Positions 35,264 to 45,099 are shown, counted from the first letter of the stretch. The stretch: 54,491 nt of DNA from SIG710 sp045596925 (GCA_045596925.1 JAZODH010000075.1:1-54491), one strand, 5' to 3'. Numbers and translations: made by a program. The notes: generated from the sequence alone by a model not told the origin.

Positions 35264-36388
35264 TTGAGAGTTATAATGACAGGCGGCGGCACGGGAGGAC
35301 ACGTAAATCCCGCTCTCGCCATAGCCAATACCATTGCAGAAAACGAGCCGGGCTCGGAGATCTTGTTCGTGGGAACAGAGCACGGAATTGAAAATAAGCT
35401 GACCGAGGCGGCGGGATATCCCATTCGACACGTAAAGATCGCGGGATTTAAGCGATCCCTGTCGCTGAAGAATATAAAGGCGGCTTACCTTGCCTTCGTT
35501 TCCCCAATGAAAGCGAAGAAGATAGTCCGCGAGTTCAAACCCGATATCGTTATCGGAACGGGCGGATACGTCTGCTGGCCGGTGCTTGTGGCGGCGTCGA
35601 AGATGGGTATTCCCACGGCGGTCCACGAATCAAACGCTTTTCCGGGCGTTGCCGTGAGAAAATTGCAGCCCTACGTTGACAGGATCTGGCTGAATTTTGC
35701 CGAGAGTGAAAAATATCTGACCGCAAAGGATAAAGTCCTTCGCGTTGGAAATCCCTTGCGAGGTGCTTTTGGCACAGTTGAGCGTGAGGAAGCCCGCAAA
35801 AAGCTGGGAATTGAAGGGAAGTACGAGCATTTCGTGCTCTCCTTTGGCGGAAGCTTAGGCGCGGAAAAGGTCAACGAGGCCTGCCTTGCATTTATGCGTG
35901 ACTACGTAAAAGATCACTCCGAGGTATACCATCTGCACGCCTGCGGCTCTATCGAGCTTGAGGAGGCCACGAAAATGTATAAAGAATACGGACTCGAGGG
36001 CTGTGAGAACGCAAAGCTGGTGGAATATATCTACGATATGCCTGTTCAGATGGAGGCTGCGGACGTGGTAATTTCACGGGCGGGAGCCATGACGGTTTCC
36101 GAGCTTGCCATGAGGAAAAAGGCATCGGTCATGATACCCTCGCCAAACGTTACGGATAACCACCAGTACAAGAACGCAAAGGCACTTGCCGATCGCGGCG
36201 CGACTGTGCTCATCGAGGAAAAAGATCTTTCGTACGGCGTGCTTGAAAGGGCGGTGGAGTCTCTTCTTTCGGACGACGAAAAACGCCGTAAAATGGGAGA
36301 ATCGGTCTACACCTTCTCCTGCACCGACGCGAACAAGGTCATCTATGAAGAGGTGAAAAAGCTCGTTCGGAACGGGAGGAAAAAGTAA
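35264..36388 (+). CDS. murG: UDP-GlcNAc:lipid I GlcNAc transferase MurG
   Basis: A 374-residue GT28 enzyme making lipid II. Typical motifs are MTGGGTGGHVNPALAIA at the N-terminus, GTGGYVCWPV, VHESNAFPG, SFGGSLGA, and VISRAGAMTVSEL with PSPNVTDNHQYKNA. The start is TTG 35264 after AGGAG, 16 bases behind ftsW. The stop codon shares one base with the ATG of the next gene. Confidence 0.96.
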   Translation: MRVIMTGGGTGGHVNPALAIANTIAENEPGSEILFVGTEHGIENKLTEAAGYPIRHVKIAGFKRSLSLKNIKAAYLAFVSPMKAKKIVREFKPDIVIGTGGYVCWPVLVAASKMGIPTAVHESNAFPGVAVRKLQPYVDRIWLNFAESEKYLTAKDKVLRVGNPLRGAFGTVEREEARKKLGIEGKYEHFVLSFGGSLGAEKVNEACLAFMRDYVKDHSEVYHLHACGSIELEEATKMYKEYGLEGCENAKLVEYIYDMPVQMEAADVVISRAGAMTVSELAMRKKASVMIPSPNVTDNHQYKNAKALADRGATVLIEEKDLSYGVLERAVESLLSDDEKRRKMGESVYTFSCTDANKVIYEEVKKLVRNGRKK

Positions 36389-37218
36389 TGGGCGGCCGTG
36401 ACCCTCGCAGGTCGGGGAACAGACCCGCATCAAACGCGGGCCGCAGACGCAAAGGCGGATCACGCGTTGGCTCGTACCTGACGGTGGCAGGGCTGATATT
36501 GGCTCTGATCCTGGTGGGTGCGCTTATAGTCTGCTTTCTCACTTCGATCTTGAATATTTCCGAGTTCGCAACCGCAAACGAGGGACGGTACAGTCCTCAG
36601 GAGTTAGCGGAGGCGGCGGGAATAAAAATGGGCGAAAAGATCTGGTCGGTGGACGTCAAAAAAGCCGAGCGGGGCATACTTGAGACCTACACAGAGATCG
36701 GAAGCGTAAAGGTGACACGTGAGCTCCCCGACAGAATAATCTTTGAGCCGGTTTACGCGTCGGCAAAATATTACGTTGCCTTGTACGGCGAATATTACAC
36801 CCTGTCCGACAGCCTTCGGGTGCTTGAAAGGGTGGATAGTCGAAGCTATTGTGCGGATCTGCGACTTGTATGTCTGGAGCTTCCCGAGATACGGCGCGCG
36901 GTGACGGGTGAGGTGCTGACCTTTGCCGAGGACAGCTCTGCAGGATACGTTGGACGAATGCTTTCGGCCGTGTCGGGGTCGGACCTTTATTCAATGATAG
37001 ACAAGCTCTCGATCAAGAGCAAATTTGAATCCTACGCACAGAAGACCGACTGCTTCAAGATCACCTTCGGGGAAGTGAAGGACGAAAATCTAAAGATAAA
37101 AATGGCTCTTCGGGTCATGGAGGACGGCGGTTATTACACTCAAACCGGCGTGTTCGTTGACGCAACGGACGCCTCGGAAGTGGTGGTTGCCGTGAGAAAA
37201 AATGAAAAAATCGGGTAA
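36388..37218 (+). CDS. ftsQ: Division protein FtsQ/DivIB with POTRA domain
   Basis: A 276-residue bitopic protein. A short Arg/Gly-rich cytoplasmic tail (1-28) precedes a membrane helix (about 30-54) and a POTRA domain (about 57-125; ISEFATANEGRYSPQEL, then GSVKVTRELPDRIIFE). It scaffolds FtsL and FtsB/DivIC at the septum. Its start overlaps the murG stop by one base. The coding end forms part of a palindromic terminator. Confidence 0.9.
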   Translation: MGGRDPRRSGNRPASNAGRRRKGGSRVGSYLTVAGLILALILVGALIVCFLTSILNISEFATANEGRYSPQELAEAAGIKMGEKIWSVDVKKAERGILETYTEIGSVKVTRELPDRIIFEPVYASAKYYVALYGEYYTLSDSLRVLERVDSRSYCADLRLVCLELPEIRRAVTGEVLTFAEDSSAGYVGRMLSAVSGSDLYSMIDKLSIKSKFESYAQKTDCFKITFGEVKDENLKIKMALRVMEDGGYYTQTGVFVDATDASEVVVAVRKNEKIG

Positions 37219-37232
37219 TATTACCCGATTTT
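37207..37232. terminator. Terminator overlapping the ftsQ stop codon
   Basis: AAAATCGGGTAAT pairs with ATTACCCGATTTT as a continuous 13-bp palindrome; the ftsQ stop TAA lies inside it. It separates the mraZ-ftsQ transcript from ftsZ. Confidence 0.7.
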
Positions 37233-37276
37233 CCGAAAAATACAGTCATTTCCGTGTATTTTTTTCGTAAAAACTA

Positions 37277-37305
37277 TTGCAAAATCTTAAAAAATATATT
37301 ATTAT
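37277..37305 (+). promoter_or_regulatory. Probable promoter of ftsZ
   Basis: TTGCAA (37277-37282), 17-base spacer, TATTAT (37300-37305), with another TATAAT at 37305-37310 in a very AT-rich stretch. This suggests ftsZ is also transcribed separately. Confidence 0.65.
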
Positions 37306-37380
37306 ATAATAAGAGAAACTATATAGTTTCCTTATATAGAAGAAAAACAATTCACATACAAGAAAACGGAGGATATTAAA

Positions 37381-38694
37381 ATGCCATTTGAACACGACGT
37401 ATCTTATGACAGCGGTGTAAGTATTAAAGTCATCGGTGTCGGAGGCGGCGGAAATAACGCCGTTAATCGCATGATTTCCGAAAATATCAAGGGTGTTGAG
37501 TTCATCGCGGTGAACACAGACCGTCAGGCTCTGAGAAATTCAAACACTCCTAACCAGGTAGTTATCGGCGAGAAGATCACAAAGGGATTCGGCGCGGGTG
37601 CCAACCCCGAGATCGGCGCAAGAGCGGCTGAAGAGAGCCTGGACGACATCAAGGCTGCCCTCAGCGGTGCCGACATGGTGTTCATCACCAGCGGTATGGG
37701 CGGCGGTACGGGTACGGGTGCGGCTCCTATCGTCGCAAGAGCGGCAAGAGAACTTGACATTCTGACCGTCGGTATCGTTACAAAGCCCTTCGCGTTCGAG
37801 GGAAGAAGAAGAATGGCGTTTGCCGAAGAGGGTATCGCTAATCTTTCCGACTACGTAGACGCTCTTGTTGTAATTCCCAATGAAAGACTCAAGCAGGTCT
37901 CCGAGACCCGCATCACTCTGGCAAACGCTTTTGAGATCGCTGACGACACTCTCCGTCACGGTGTACAGAGCATTTCCGAGCTTATCAACGTTTCCGGTTT
38001 CATCAATCTGGACTTTGCTGACGTTACTTCCGTTATGAAGGACGCAGGCTACGCTCACATGGGCGTCGGCTCCGCAACGGGTAAGGACAAGGCTGAGCTT
38101 GCCGCAAAGGCTGCTATCTCCAGTCCTCTGCTCGAGACCTCTATCGGCGGCGCTACCGGTATCCTTATCAGCATCACGGCTTCTCCCGACATCGGACTTG
38201 AGGACGTTGATCTGGCATGTAACAAGATCTCCGGCGAGGCTCATCCCGACGCTAACGTCATCTTCGGCGTTGCCTTTGACGAGGACCTTGAGGACGAGAT
38301 GAGAATCACTATCATCGCTACCGGCTTTGAAAAGAAGGAAGAGGACAAGAATACAGTTGCCGCTCCCGTGGTTACAGAGCCTGTAAAGCGCCCCGCATCG
38401 GCAGAAAAGAGCGAGGACGAGTCTCCCGAGGTTCCTACCTTTGAGGCGCCCGCAGCTCCCGCACCTGCTCCTGCGGCAAGACCCCAGTATGCACCCCAGG
38501 CTCCCGCATACGACGTTCCCGGCTACTACGATGCTCCCGCAGCTCCTACATACGCTCCTGCAGAGGGTGCTCCCGCACGTGCTGAGGGCGGTATCATGGC
38601 AGGCGAGACCGTTGGTGACGAGGAATTTGACGAAATGATCAAGATGCTCAGAAACGGAAGTCGCCGCCGCGACGACTTCAGAGGCAGAAGATAA
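37381..38694 (+). CDS. ftsZ: Cell-division GTPase FtsZ
   Basis: A 437-residue tubulin homologue that forms the division ring. The GTP loop is GMGGGTGTGAAP; the T7 loop region NLDFADVTSVM is intact. After the globular domain (to about 320) comes a long Ala/Pro/Tyr-rich linker (about 325-405) and the C-terminal peptide EFDEMIKMLRNGSRRR, which should bind partner proteins. GGAGG precedes ATG 37381. ftsA is absent upstream; its tethering job must be done by SepF or an FtsA encoded elsewhere. Confidence 0.97.
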   Translation: MPFEHDVSYDSGVSIKVIGVGGGGNNAVNRMISENIKGVEFIAVNTDRQALRNSNTPNQVVIGEKITKGFGAGANPEIGARAAEESLDDIKAALSGADMVFITSGMGGGTGTGAAPIVARAARELDILTVGIVTKPFAFEGRRRMAFAEEGIANLSDYVDALVVIPNERLKQVSETRITLANAFEIADDTLRHGVQSISELINVSGFINLDFADVTSVMKDAGYAHMGVGSATGKDKAELAAKAAISSPLLETSIGGATGILISITASPDIGLEDVDLACNKISGEAHPDANVIFGVAFDEDLEDEMRITIIATGFEKKEEDKNTVAAPVVTEPVKRPASAEKSEDESPEVPTFEAPAAPAPAPAARPQYAPQAPAYDVPGYYDAPAAPTYAPAEGAPARAEGGIMAGETVGDEEFDEMIKMLRNGSRRRDDFRGRR

Positions 38695-38713
38695 TCTGTC
38701 GTATCTGACAAAT

Positions 38714-38745
38714 AAAGAGTGTTGCCGTGCGCGGCAACACTCTTT
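38714..38745 (+). terminator. Terminator of ftsZ
   Basis: 14-bp perfect stem (38714-38727 with 38732-38745), loop TGCG, T-rich end. Confidence 0.9.
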
Positions 38746-38776
38746 TGAACTTTTCGGAAATATTAAGGTGAACAAA

Positions 38777-39484
38777 ATGAACTTTTCATTGCTCGGTGCA
38801 TTGGTGAACACAGGCACCGTTATCGCAGGAAGTCTGATCGGACTTCTTTTGCGAAAGGGGATATCAAAGAGAATAGCCGATTCAGTGATGCTGGCTATGT
38901 CGTTGTGCGTTGCATGGATAGGATTTACAGGCGCGATCAAGGGGACGAATACTATCGTCATAATTTTGTCGACCCTCATCGGTGCCTTGATCGGAGAGGC
39001 GATAGATATCGACCGACACGTGAATAATCTGGGTAAAAAGCTGGAAAACAAGGTGGGCGAGGGACACGGAAACGTGGCTCAGGGCTTCGTTTCGGCAACG
39101 CTTCTTTTCTGTGTAGGCTCCATGACTGTCCTGGGCGCGCTCGAGAGCGGTCTGACGGGAAATCATTCGACACAATATGCCAAATCCCTGCTTGACTTCG
39201 TTTCGTCCATGATCTATGCCTCGACCTTCGGCATCGGAGTTATTTTTGCCGCAGGCTCGGTGCTTCTGATACAGGGAAGCATAACTCTTATGGCCACTTG
39301 GCTCGAGCCGTTGCTGTCGGCGTCGGTCATCACCGAAATGACCGCGGTAGGCTCAATATTTATTATCGGACTTGCGCTCAACATGATGGGCGTTACGAAA
39401 TTTAAGTTGATGAACTATATTCCGGCAATTTTCTTGCCGATACTGCTTTGTCCGCTTTACGATTACATAACAGGACTTTTTTGA
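38777..39484 (+). CDS. DUF554 family membrane protein
   Basis: A 235-residue polytopic protein with about seven hydrophobic helices. It starts LLGALVNTGTVIAGSLIG, and a conserved GSMTVLGALESGLTG lies near the middle. The family (YdfK-like in Bacillus) is thought to be a transporter but its substrate is unknown. The start is ATG 38777 after AAGGTGA; a GTG at 38768 overlaps that site. It is followed closely by manA and an LTA-synthase-like gene, which may share its transcript. Confidence 0.88.
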   Translation: MNFSLLGALVNTGTVIAGSLIGLLLRKGISKRIADSVMLAMSLCVAWIGFTGAIKGTNTIVIILSTLIGALIGEAIDIDRHVNNLGKKLENKVGEGHGNVAQGFVSATLLFCVGSMTVLGALESGLTGNHSTQYAKSLLDFVSSMIYASTFGIGVIFAAGSVLLIQGSITLMATWLEPLLSASVITEMTAVGSIFIIGLALNMMGVTKFKLMNYIPAIFLPILLCPLYDYITGLF

Positions 39485-39493
39485 GGAATAAAC

Positions 39494-40453
39494 ATGAAAG
39501 ATCTTTATCCTATGCGGCTTTCACCCCTTCCCATGGAAAGACTTTGGGGTGGTGACAAGCTGGGGAAATTTTATAATAAAAAATGTGCGGAGGGCACGGG
39601 TGAGACCTGGGAGCTTTCGGTGCGTCAAAAAGAAAAAAGCGTAGTTGCAAACGGAATTTTTGAGGGCAAAACCCTTTTTGAGCTGATTGACGGGGACAAG
39701 TCCTTGATGGGAACACGCTTTGCAGGCGGCGAATTTCCACTCCTGATCAAATTTATTGACGCGGCAGATGATCTGTCCGTTCAGGTTCACCCCGACGACG
39801 AGTACGCTGCGAGAGTTGAAAACGACGTGGGCAAGACCGAGATGTGGCACATCGTTGAGGCGGAACCCGGGGCAAAGTTGGTTTACGGCCTTGGTGACGG
39901 CGTGACTCCCGAGGATTTTGCTCGCGCCGTGCGCGAGGGAAAAACTCAGAGCGCGCTCAAGCAAGTGGAGGTCCACACGGGAGAGTCCTATTTTATCCCC
40001 GCAGGACTTGTCCACGCTATCGGCGGTGGAATCCTGCTTGCCGAGGTCCAGCAGAACTGCGATCTGACCTACCGTGTATACGATTTTGACCGTCTTGACA
40101 AGAACGGAAAACCTCGGGAACTTCATACGGAAAAGGCTATCGAGTGCGTAAAATGCTTTTCCGACGAGGACATTGATGCCATTCGTTTTGAATGTTGCAC
40201 CGACGGTCGCGACGGCGAGATTTTGGCGGACTGCCGATATTTCAAGGTCAGAAGGCTTGAGGTGAGCGGTGAACGTCACGTGGACGTGACAAAAGAGAGT
40301 TTTATTCACTTGCTTTGCGTCAAGGGCGACGGCAAGCTGATCTGCGGTGGTGAGGAACACGAGATAAAGCGCGGCGACAGCTATTTTTTGCCCGCAAGAC
40401 TTGGAAATGCGACACTCACGGGAGACATGACGGTTATTTTGTCACAGATCTGA
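39494..40453 (+). CDS. manA: Mannose-6-phosphate isomerase, class I
   Basis: A 319-residue cupin enzyme. Zinc-site motifs are QVHPDDEYA near residue 97, EMWHIVEA near 115, and the later histidine in FIPAGLVHAIGGGI near 175. It interconverts mannose-6-phosphate and fructose-6-phosphate. This is the short Firmicutes form. It is 9 bases behind the DUF554 gene and 16 bases before the next one, so an operon is likely. With the mannosidase and ROK genes dead, its mannose-6-phosphate may come from or go to other routes such as glycan synthesis. Confidence 0.93.
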   Translation: MKDLYPMRLSPLPMERLWGGDKLGKFYNKKCAEGTGETWELSVRQKEKSVVANGIFEGKTLFELIDGDKSLMGTRFAGGEFPLLIKFIDAADDLSVQVHPDDEYAARVENDVGKTEMWHIVEAEPGAKLVYGLGDGVTPEDFARAVREGKTQSALKQVEVHTGESYFIPAGLVHAIGGGILLAEVQQNCDLTYRVYDFDRLDKNGKPRELHTEKAIECVKCFSDEDIDAIRFECCTDGRDGEILADCRYFKVRRLEVSGERHVDVTKESFIHLLCVKGDGKLICGGEEHEIKRGDSYFLPARLGNATLTGDMTVILSQI

Positions 40454-40469
40454 CAGGAAAGGTAAAAAA

Positions 40470-42473
40470 TTGAGAAACAAAGAAGAAAAACAAAAGAAAA
40501 ATACCACTCCTTTATCCCAAAGAATAAAAAACAAGGTCAGATCTGATCTTGAGGCTGTGAAAAATATCCCCCGGGACGTAAAGACCTATTTCTCCGAGCT
40601 TCCCGGGCGCATGAAGACCTGGGACGCGGCCGACTGGATTTTGGCTGTTATAAAGGTCCTGCGAATCGTTGTGACGTTGGCGGCGCTGGTGGGCTTCCCA
40701 TACGTTGCCTACACTATGCAGGAGTCCTTTTATTACAGCGTTGAGGACATGAATGAGGGTATGTTCGAATACAATCTGCTGTTCGTGTACCTGGTGGAGC
40801 TGTTTATTATGGCTCTTACCTGGTCACCCAGATGGGCGGTCTTTGGCACGACCCTTATGTGCGGATTTCTGGGCGTGACCCAGTATGCGGTAATGCTTTT
40901 CCGCTTCACTCCCATAATGCCTTGGGACGTTTTGTCGCTGGGAGTGGGGCTGTCCGTGGTAGGAAATTACGAGTTCGTCTGGAACGACAAGATAAAGATA
41001 TGGGTGGCTCTTTACATAGCCATGCTGATAATCTCGCTGATTTTGCTTGCAAAGCCCAAAAAGCCCAGGATCGGAAAGTGGCCCGTGCGGATCTTATGCG
41101 CGGTGCTCTGCATTCTAATGATGGGCGGATACGTTGATCAGTCAAGCGACGAGAAGTTCCAGACCAAGATGGGATATTACCCTTATTTGTTTACCCCTAC
41201 GGTAGTTTACCGTCGAAACGGATTTTATTTCAGCTTTACTTCGCTTCTCAAATATCTGAATATTGAGGAGCCTCGGGGATACGACCCCGACAAGCTTATG
41301 GAGGAAGCCCATACGCTGATCGAAGCGGAGCGCAAAAAGGGACAGGCAAGCATAGACGAAGAAAATAAAATGCCCAATATTATCGTCATCATGAACGAGG
41401 CGTTTTCGGATATTGAGGTTCACGGCGACATAGACACGGATGACGTGGAGATCATGCCCTTTATAAATTCCCTCACCGAAAACACCGTCAAGGGCTGGGC
41501 TTATTCCTCGGTCAAGGGCGGAAATACCCCCAACTCCGAGTTTGAATTTCTCACGGGCGACACCATGGCGTTTCTGCCTGCGGGAAGTATCCCCTATCAG
41601 CAGTATCTGAAGGGCGAGACCCCCAACTTCTTCTCTCAACTTGCAAATCTGGGCTACAAGACCTACGGCGTTCACCCATACAACGCATCGGGCTGGCAAC
41701 GGGATACGGTCTACCCAATGCTTGGCATTTCCGAGAGCTTTTTCAACCGTGATTTCCTCTATCCCAAGCGGGTCAGAGACTATATTTCGGACGAATCGGT
41801 CTATGATATGATAAAGGAACTGACAAGTCAAAACAGGGGCACGGGCAAGCCTTGCGCGGTATTTGCCGTTACCATGCAGAACCACGGCGGATATACCAAC
41901 GGTCACACCTACGGGAATTTTACGCAGGATGTGGAAATTTACAATATCCGTTCGACCTCGGCAGGTCAAGTGTCCACCTATCTGTCGCTTATAAAGCTGT
42001 CGGACAAGGCCTTTGAAGGGCTTGTGCAGTCCTATGAGAAGGACAGCACGCCTACCATAATCCTCATGTTCGGCGACCACCAGCCAAACGGTACGGTTAC
42101 AACTCCCGTTCTCAATGCCTTCGGAAAATCCAGCGTTCCCGCGAACATGGAGGAGCTTGCGGCGCAGTACGTTGTGCCTTTCGTCATGTGGGCGAATTAC
42201 GACATTGAAGAGCAGACCGAGGTGGTCACGAGTCTTAATTATCTGAATATTCTTCTGACCGAATCTGCGGGAATTGAGCTTAGTGACTATCAGCTTTTCC
42301 GCCGCGGACTTATGGAAGAATACCCCGTCATGACCGCCAATTTTGCCATTGACGCCGACGGAAATATCATTACCGTCGATGCTATGCAGAGCGATAACGT
42401 GGAGACCTACAAAAAGCTCCAGTACGCGCATCTTTTTGACCGCAAAAGAATACTTACCAATTTCTACGAATAA
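40470..42473 (+). CDS. LTA-synthase-like phosphoglycerol transferase (sulfatase fold)
   Basis: A 667-residue membrane enzyme. A charged tail (1-50) is followed by about five membrane helices (55-225) and an extracellular sulfatase-type domain (about 300-600). The metal and catalytic residues match LtaS: E310 in IVIMNEAFSD, nucleophile T353 in KGGNTPNSEFEFLTG, and MFGDHQP near residue 530. Such enzymes polymerise or transfer glycerol phosphate from phosphatidylglycerol to lipoteichoic acid or glycans. The start is TTG 40470 after AGGAAAGG. A strong bidirectional terminator follows. Confidence 0.88.
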   Translation: MRNKEEKQKKNTTPLSQRIKNKVRSDLEAVKNIPRDVKTYFSELPGRMKTWDAADWILAVIKVLRIVVTLAALVGFPYVAYTMQESFYYSVEDMNEGMFEYNLLFVYLVELFIMALTWSPRWAVFGTTLMCGFLGVTQYAVMLFRFTPIMPWDVLSLGVGLSVVGNYEFVWNDKIKIWVALYIAMLIISLILLAKPKKPRIGKWPVRILCAVLCILMMGGYVDQSSDEKFQTKMGYYPYLFTPTVVYRRNGFYFSFTSLLKYLNIEEPRGYDPDKLMEEAHTLIEAERKKGQASIDEENKMPNIIVIMNEAFSDIEVHGDIDTDDVEIMPFINSLTENTVKGWAYSSVKGGNTPNSEFEFLTGDTMAFLPAGSIPYQQYLKGETPNFFSQLANLGYKTYGVHPYNASGWQRDTVYPMLGISESFFNRDFLYPKRVRDYISDESVYDMIKELTSQNRGTGKPCAVFAVTMQNHGGYTNGHTYGNFTQDVEIYNIRSTSAGQVSTYLSLIKLSDKAFEGLVQSYEKDSTPTIILMFGDHQPNGTVTTPVLNAFGKSSVPANMEELAAQYVVPFVMWANYDIEEQTEVVTSLNYLNILLTESAGIELSDYQLFRRGLMEEYPVMTANFAIDADGNIITVDAMQSDNVETYKKLQYAHLFDRKRILTNFYE

Positions 42474-42500
42474 AAAAAGACGGCTATGCCGTCTTTTTTT
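42472..42500. terminator. Bidirectional terminator after the LTA-synthase-like gene
   Basis: AAAAAAAGACGGC (42472-42484) pairs with GCCGTCTTTTTTT (42488-42500), loop TAT. It serves two convergent genes. Confidence 0.92.
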
Positions 42501-42990
42501 ATGTGCGCTCCTTTATTTTATCCGCCAGCCGTCCGATCTCCTCGGTGTAGATGGTGGGCATGACGAAATCTTCGTTTTCGCGGTTTGATTCAATGAATGC
42601 TTTCAGGAGAAATCTGTCAAATGCGCTCTGCCGGTCTGGCTTCAGCTCTCCCCCAAGGGAAGTGTAGGCAAGCGACGATTCAAGGAGTGGTGCAGGGAAG
42701 TTTTTCTTGAAATATTCCTGCGTGTTGCCGTCCAGACCGCAGCAGATGAAAAATGCGTATCTTAACGGCTCAAAGGTATTGGACTCAATAAACTTTTTGG
42801 CCGCTTTATGAAGTTTTCCCATGCGGATAGGCCCGCCCACCACCGTGAAATCAAAGTCGGCAGGGCGCAGGTCGCTCACCTTTGATAGGTCAGCTACCGT
42901 CACGTCGTGCTGCGGCAGGAGCTGAGCCAATTTCTCGGCGCAGATGCGCGTCGTGCCGCTTTTCGTTGCGTATGCTATAAGAATTTTCAT
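42499..42990 (-). CDS. Flavodoxin-fold protein
   Basis: A 163-residue flavodoxin domain. The FMN phosphate loop is YATKSGTTR (residues 7-15) and the second flavin loop follows VVGGPIRMGKLH. This subgroup resembles HemG/flavodoxin_5-type proteins that pass electrons to or from quinones or enzymes. No heme-synthesis genes surround it, so the partner is unknown. A GGAG site precedes ATG 42990. It is transcribed divergently from ligA. Confidence 0.88.
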   Translation of the reverse strand: MKILIAYATKSGTTRICAEKLAQLLPQHDVTVADLSKVSDLRPADFDFTVVGGPIRMGKLHKAAKKFIESNTFEPLRYAFFICCGLDGNTQEYFKKNFPAPLLESSLAYTSLGGELKPDRQSAFDRFLLKAFIESNRENEDFVMPTIYTEEIGRLADKIKERT

Positions 42991-43017
42991 TTTATGTGTC
43001 TCCGAGCTAAATTGTTG

Positions 43018-43046
43018 TTGACTAATTTACCTTTGAATGGTAAAAT
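43018..43046 (+). promoter_or_regulatory. Sigma-A promoter of ligA-rsmI
   Basis: TTGACT (43018-43023), 17-base spacer, TAAAAT (43041-43046), 52 bases before the ligA start. Confidence 0.75.
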
Positions 43047-43098
43047 ATAAGTGTATGTTTTGAAGTATATATACTATTTTATAGGAGAATCACGGAAT

Positions 43099-45099
43099 AT
43101 GCAAGAGCAAATTTATGAAAAAATAAAAAAACTTCGCGCAAAGCTGCTCTACCACGCGCAAAGGTATTACGTTTACGACGCCCCGGAGATCTCCGACTAC
43201 GATTACGACATGATGTACGCCGAGCTTTTGCGTCTGGAGGAGGAACACCCCGAGTTTTTTGACCCCGCGTCCCCTACGCAGAGAGTAGGCGGCAAACCGA
43301 TTGATAAATTTGAAAAGGTCACCCATGCGGTAAAAATGGACTCTCTGACCGATGTTTTTTCCTTTGACGAGCTTCGGGACTTCCTCTCGAAGATGGCAGG
43401 AATACTGCCCGACCCCGTGTACTCGGTGGAGCCGAAGATCGACGGTCTTTCGGTCTCTCTGCGCTACGAGGACGGCGTTTTCGTTCAAGGTGCTACCCGT
43501 GGTGACGGCATCGAGGGTGAGGACGTGACCGCCAATCTCAAAACCGTATTTTCTATTCCAATGAAGCTCTCCGAGCCGCTGACCTTAACCGTTCGCGGCG
43601 AGGTCTACGTTCCAAGAGAGAATTTTGAGAGAGTAAACGCCAAAAGGGAAGCCCAGGGACAGCCCCTGTTCGCAAATCCCCGAAACGCGGCGGCAGGCTC
43701 GCTCCGTCAGCTTGACCCCAAGATCGCGGCGTCACGCGGACTTGATATTTTCGTGTTCAATCTCCAGGAGGGTAGTCCGTGGCAGGATGTCGGCAAGGAT
43801 TCCCATTTTGACACTCTCACAAAGCTTTCCGACATTGGCTTTAAAGTTCTTGAAAATCGCATAAAGACCTCCGATCCCGAGCAGGTAATCGCCCATATCG
43901 AGCAGCTTGGCTCCCTCCGCGAGAGCCTTGCATACGACATCGACGGCGTCGTGATCAAGATAGACACCATCTCCGATCGCCGCCGTGTGGGCGAGGGAAC
44001 CAAGACACCCAAATGGGCGGTGGCGTATAAATTCCCGCCCGAGCAGAAGCAAACGAAGCTTCTTGACGTGACCGTTGCCGTTGGCAGAACGGGCGTTCTG
44101 ACTCCGACTGCCGTGCTTGAGCCGGTACATCTTGCAGGCTCTACCGTATCAAGAGCTACCCTGCACAACCTTGAATTTATCCGCGAGAAGGATATCCTTA
44201 TCGGCGACATTGTGACGGTGCAGAAGGCGGGGGATATTATCCCCGAGATCGTTTGCTCCGACCCGAAAAAGAGAGACGGAACACAGAAGATCTTCAATAT
44301 GCCCGACCGTTGCCCCGCCTGCGGTGAGCCTGTGTTTTACGATAAGGACGAAGGCGCGGCTACCCGCTGTACTAACAGCACCTGCCCCGCTCAGCTTGCC
44401 CGCGGAATCGAGCATTTTGCGTCAAAGGACGCTATGAATATCGACGGTCTGGGACCGCAGATAGTTGAGCTTTTGCTTCAGAACAAGCTGATAAGTGATG
44501 CGGCAGACCTTTACACGCTCCGCGTAGAGGATATTGCAGATCTTGACAGAATGGGCGTAAAATCCGCGCAAAATCTGGTCACTGCTATTGAAAATTCCAA
44601 GAGCGCGGGACTTGAAAGGCTGATCTTTGCTCTGGGTATCCGCAACATCGGTCAGGTGGCGGCAAACGCCTTGGCGAAACGATATAAGACCCTTGGTGCT
44701 TGCTTTGACGCAACGGTTGAGGAGCTTTGCGAGATCGAGGATTTCGGGGAGATCACAGCCGAGTCGGTATATGACTTTTTTTCTCACCCTCAGAACCGCG
44801 AGCTTTGCCAAAAGCTTATTGACGCGGGACTTGAAACGGACGTGAAAAAGCAGGTAAAATCCGCAAAATTCGAGGGTATGACCTTCGTTCTGACGGGCAC
44901 TCTGCCCACTATGACCCGCGACGAGGCAAAGGCAATAATCGAGGAAAACGGCGGAAAAACTTCAGGCTCTGTCTCAAAGAAAACCTCCGTTGTTCTGGCT
45001 GGTGAAGAAGCAGGCTCAAAGCTGACCAAGGCACAGACCCTTGGAGTGAAGATCATCGACGAGGAGGAATTCCTCAGAATGGTGGAGGAAGATGAGTAA
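43099..45099 (+). CDS. ligA: NAD-dependent DNA ligase LigA
   Basis: A 666-residue ligase of standard length. Order of domains: Ia, adenylation with the active Lys in EPKIDGLSVSLRY, OB fold, a four-Cys zinc finger (CPACG ... CTNSTC), helix-hairpin-helix repeats and a C-terminal BRCT domain (FVLTGTLPTMTRDEA). It seals Okazaki fragments and repair nicks. The start is ATG 43099 after AGGAG; a GTG at 43051 lies inside the leader. The 3' end overlaps rsmI by 8 bases. Confidence 0.97.
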   Translation: MQEQIYEKIKKLRAKLLYHAQRYYVYDAPEISDYDYDMMYAELLRLEEEHPEFFDPASPTQRVGGKPIDKFEKVTHAVKMDSLTDVFSFDELRDFLSKMAGILPDPVYSVEPKIDGLSVSLRYEDGVFVQGATRGDGIEGEDVTANLKTVFSIPMKLSEPLTLTVRGEVYVPRENFERVNAKREAQGQPLFANPRNAAAGSLRQLDPKIAASRGLDIFVFNLQEGSPWQDVGKDSHFDTLTKLSDIGFKVLENRIKTSDPEQVIAHIEQLGSLRESLAYDIDGVVIKIDTISDRRRVGEGTKTPKWAVAYKFPPEQKQTKLLDVTVAVGRTGVLTPTAVLEPVHLAGSTVSRATLHNLEFIREKDILIGDIVTVQKAGDIIPEIVCSDPKKRDGTQKIFNMPDRCPACGEPVFYDKDEGAATRCTNSTCPAQLARGIEHFASKDAMNIDGLGPQIVELLLQNKLISDAADLYTLRVEDIADLDRMGVKSAQNLVTAIENSKSAGLERLIFALGIRNIGQVAANALAKRYKTLGACFDATVEELCEIEDFGEITAESVYDFFSHPQNRELCQKLIDAGLETDVKKQVKSAKFEGMTFVLTGTLPTMTRDEAKAIIEENGGKTSGSVSKKTSVVLAGEEAGSKLTKAQTLGVKIIDEEEFLRMVEEDE

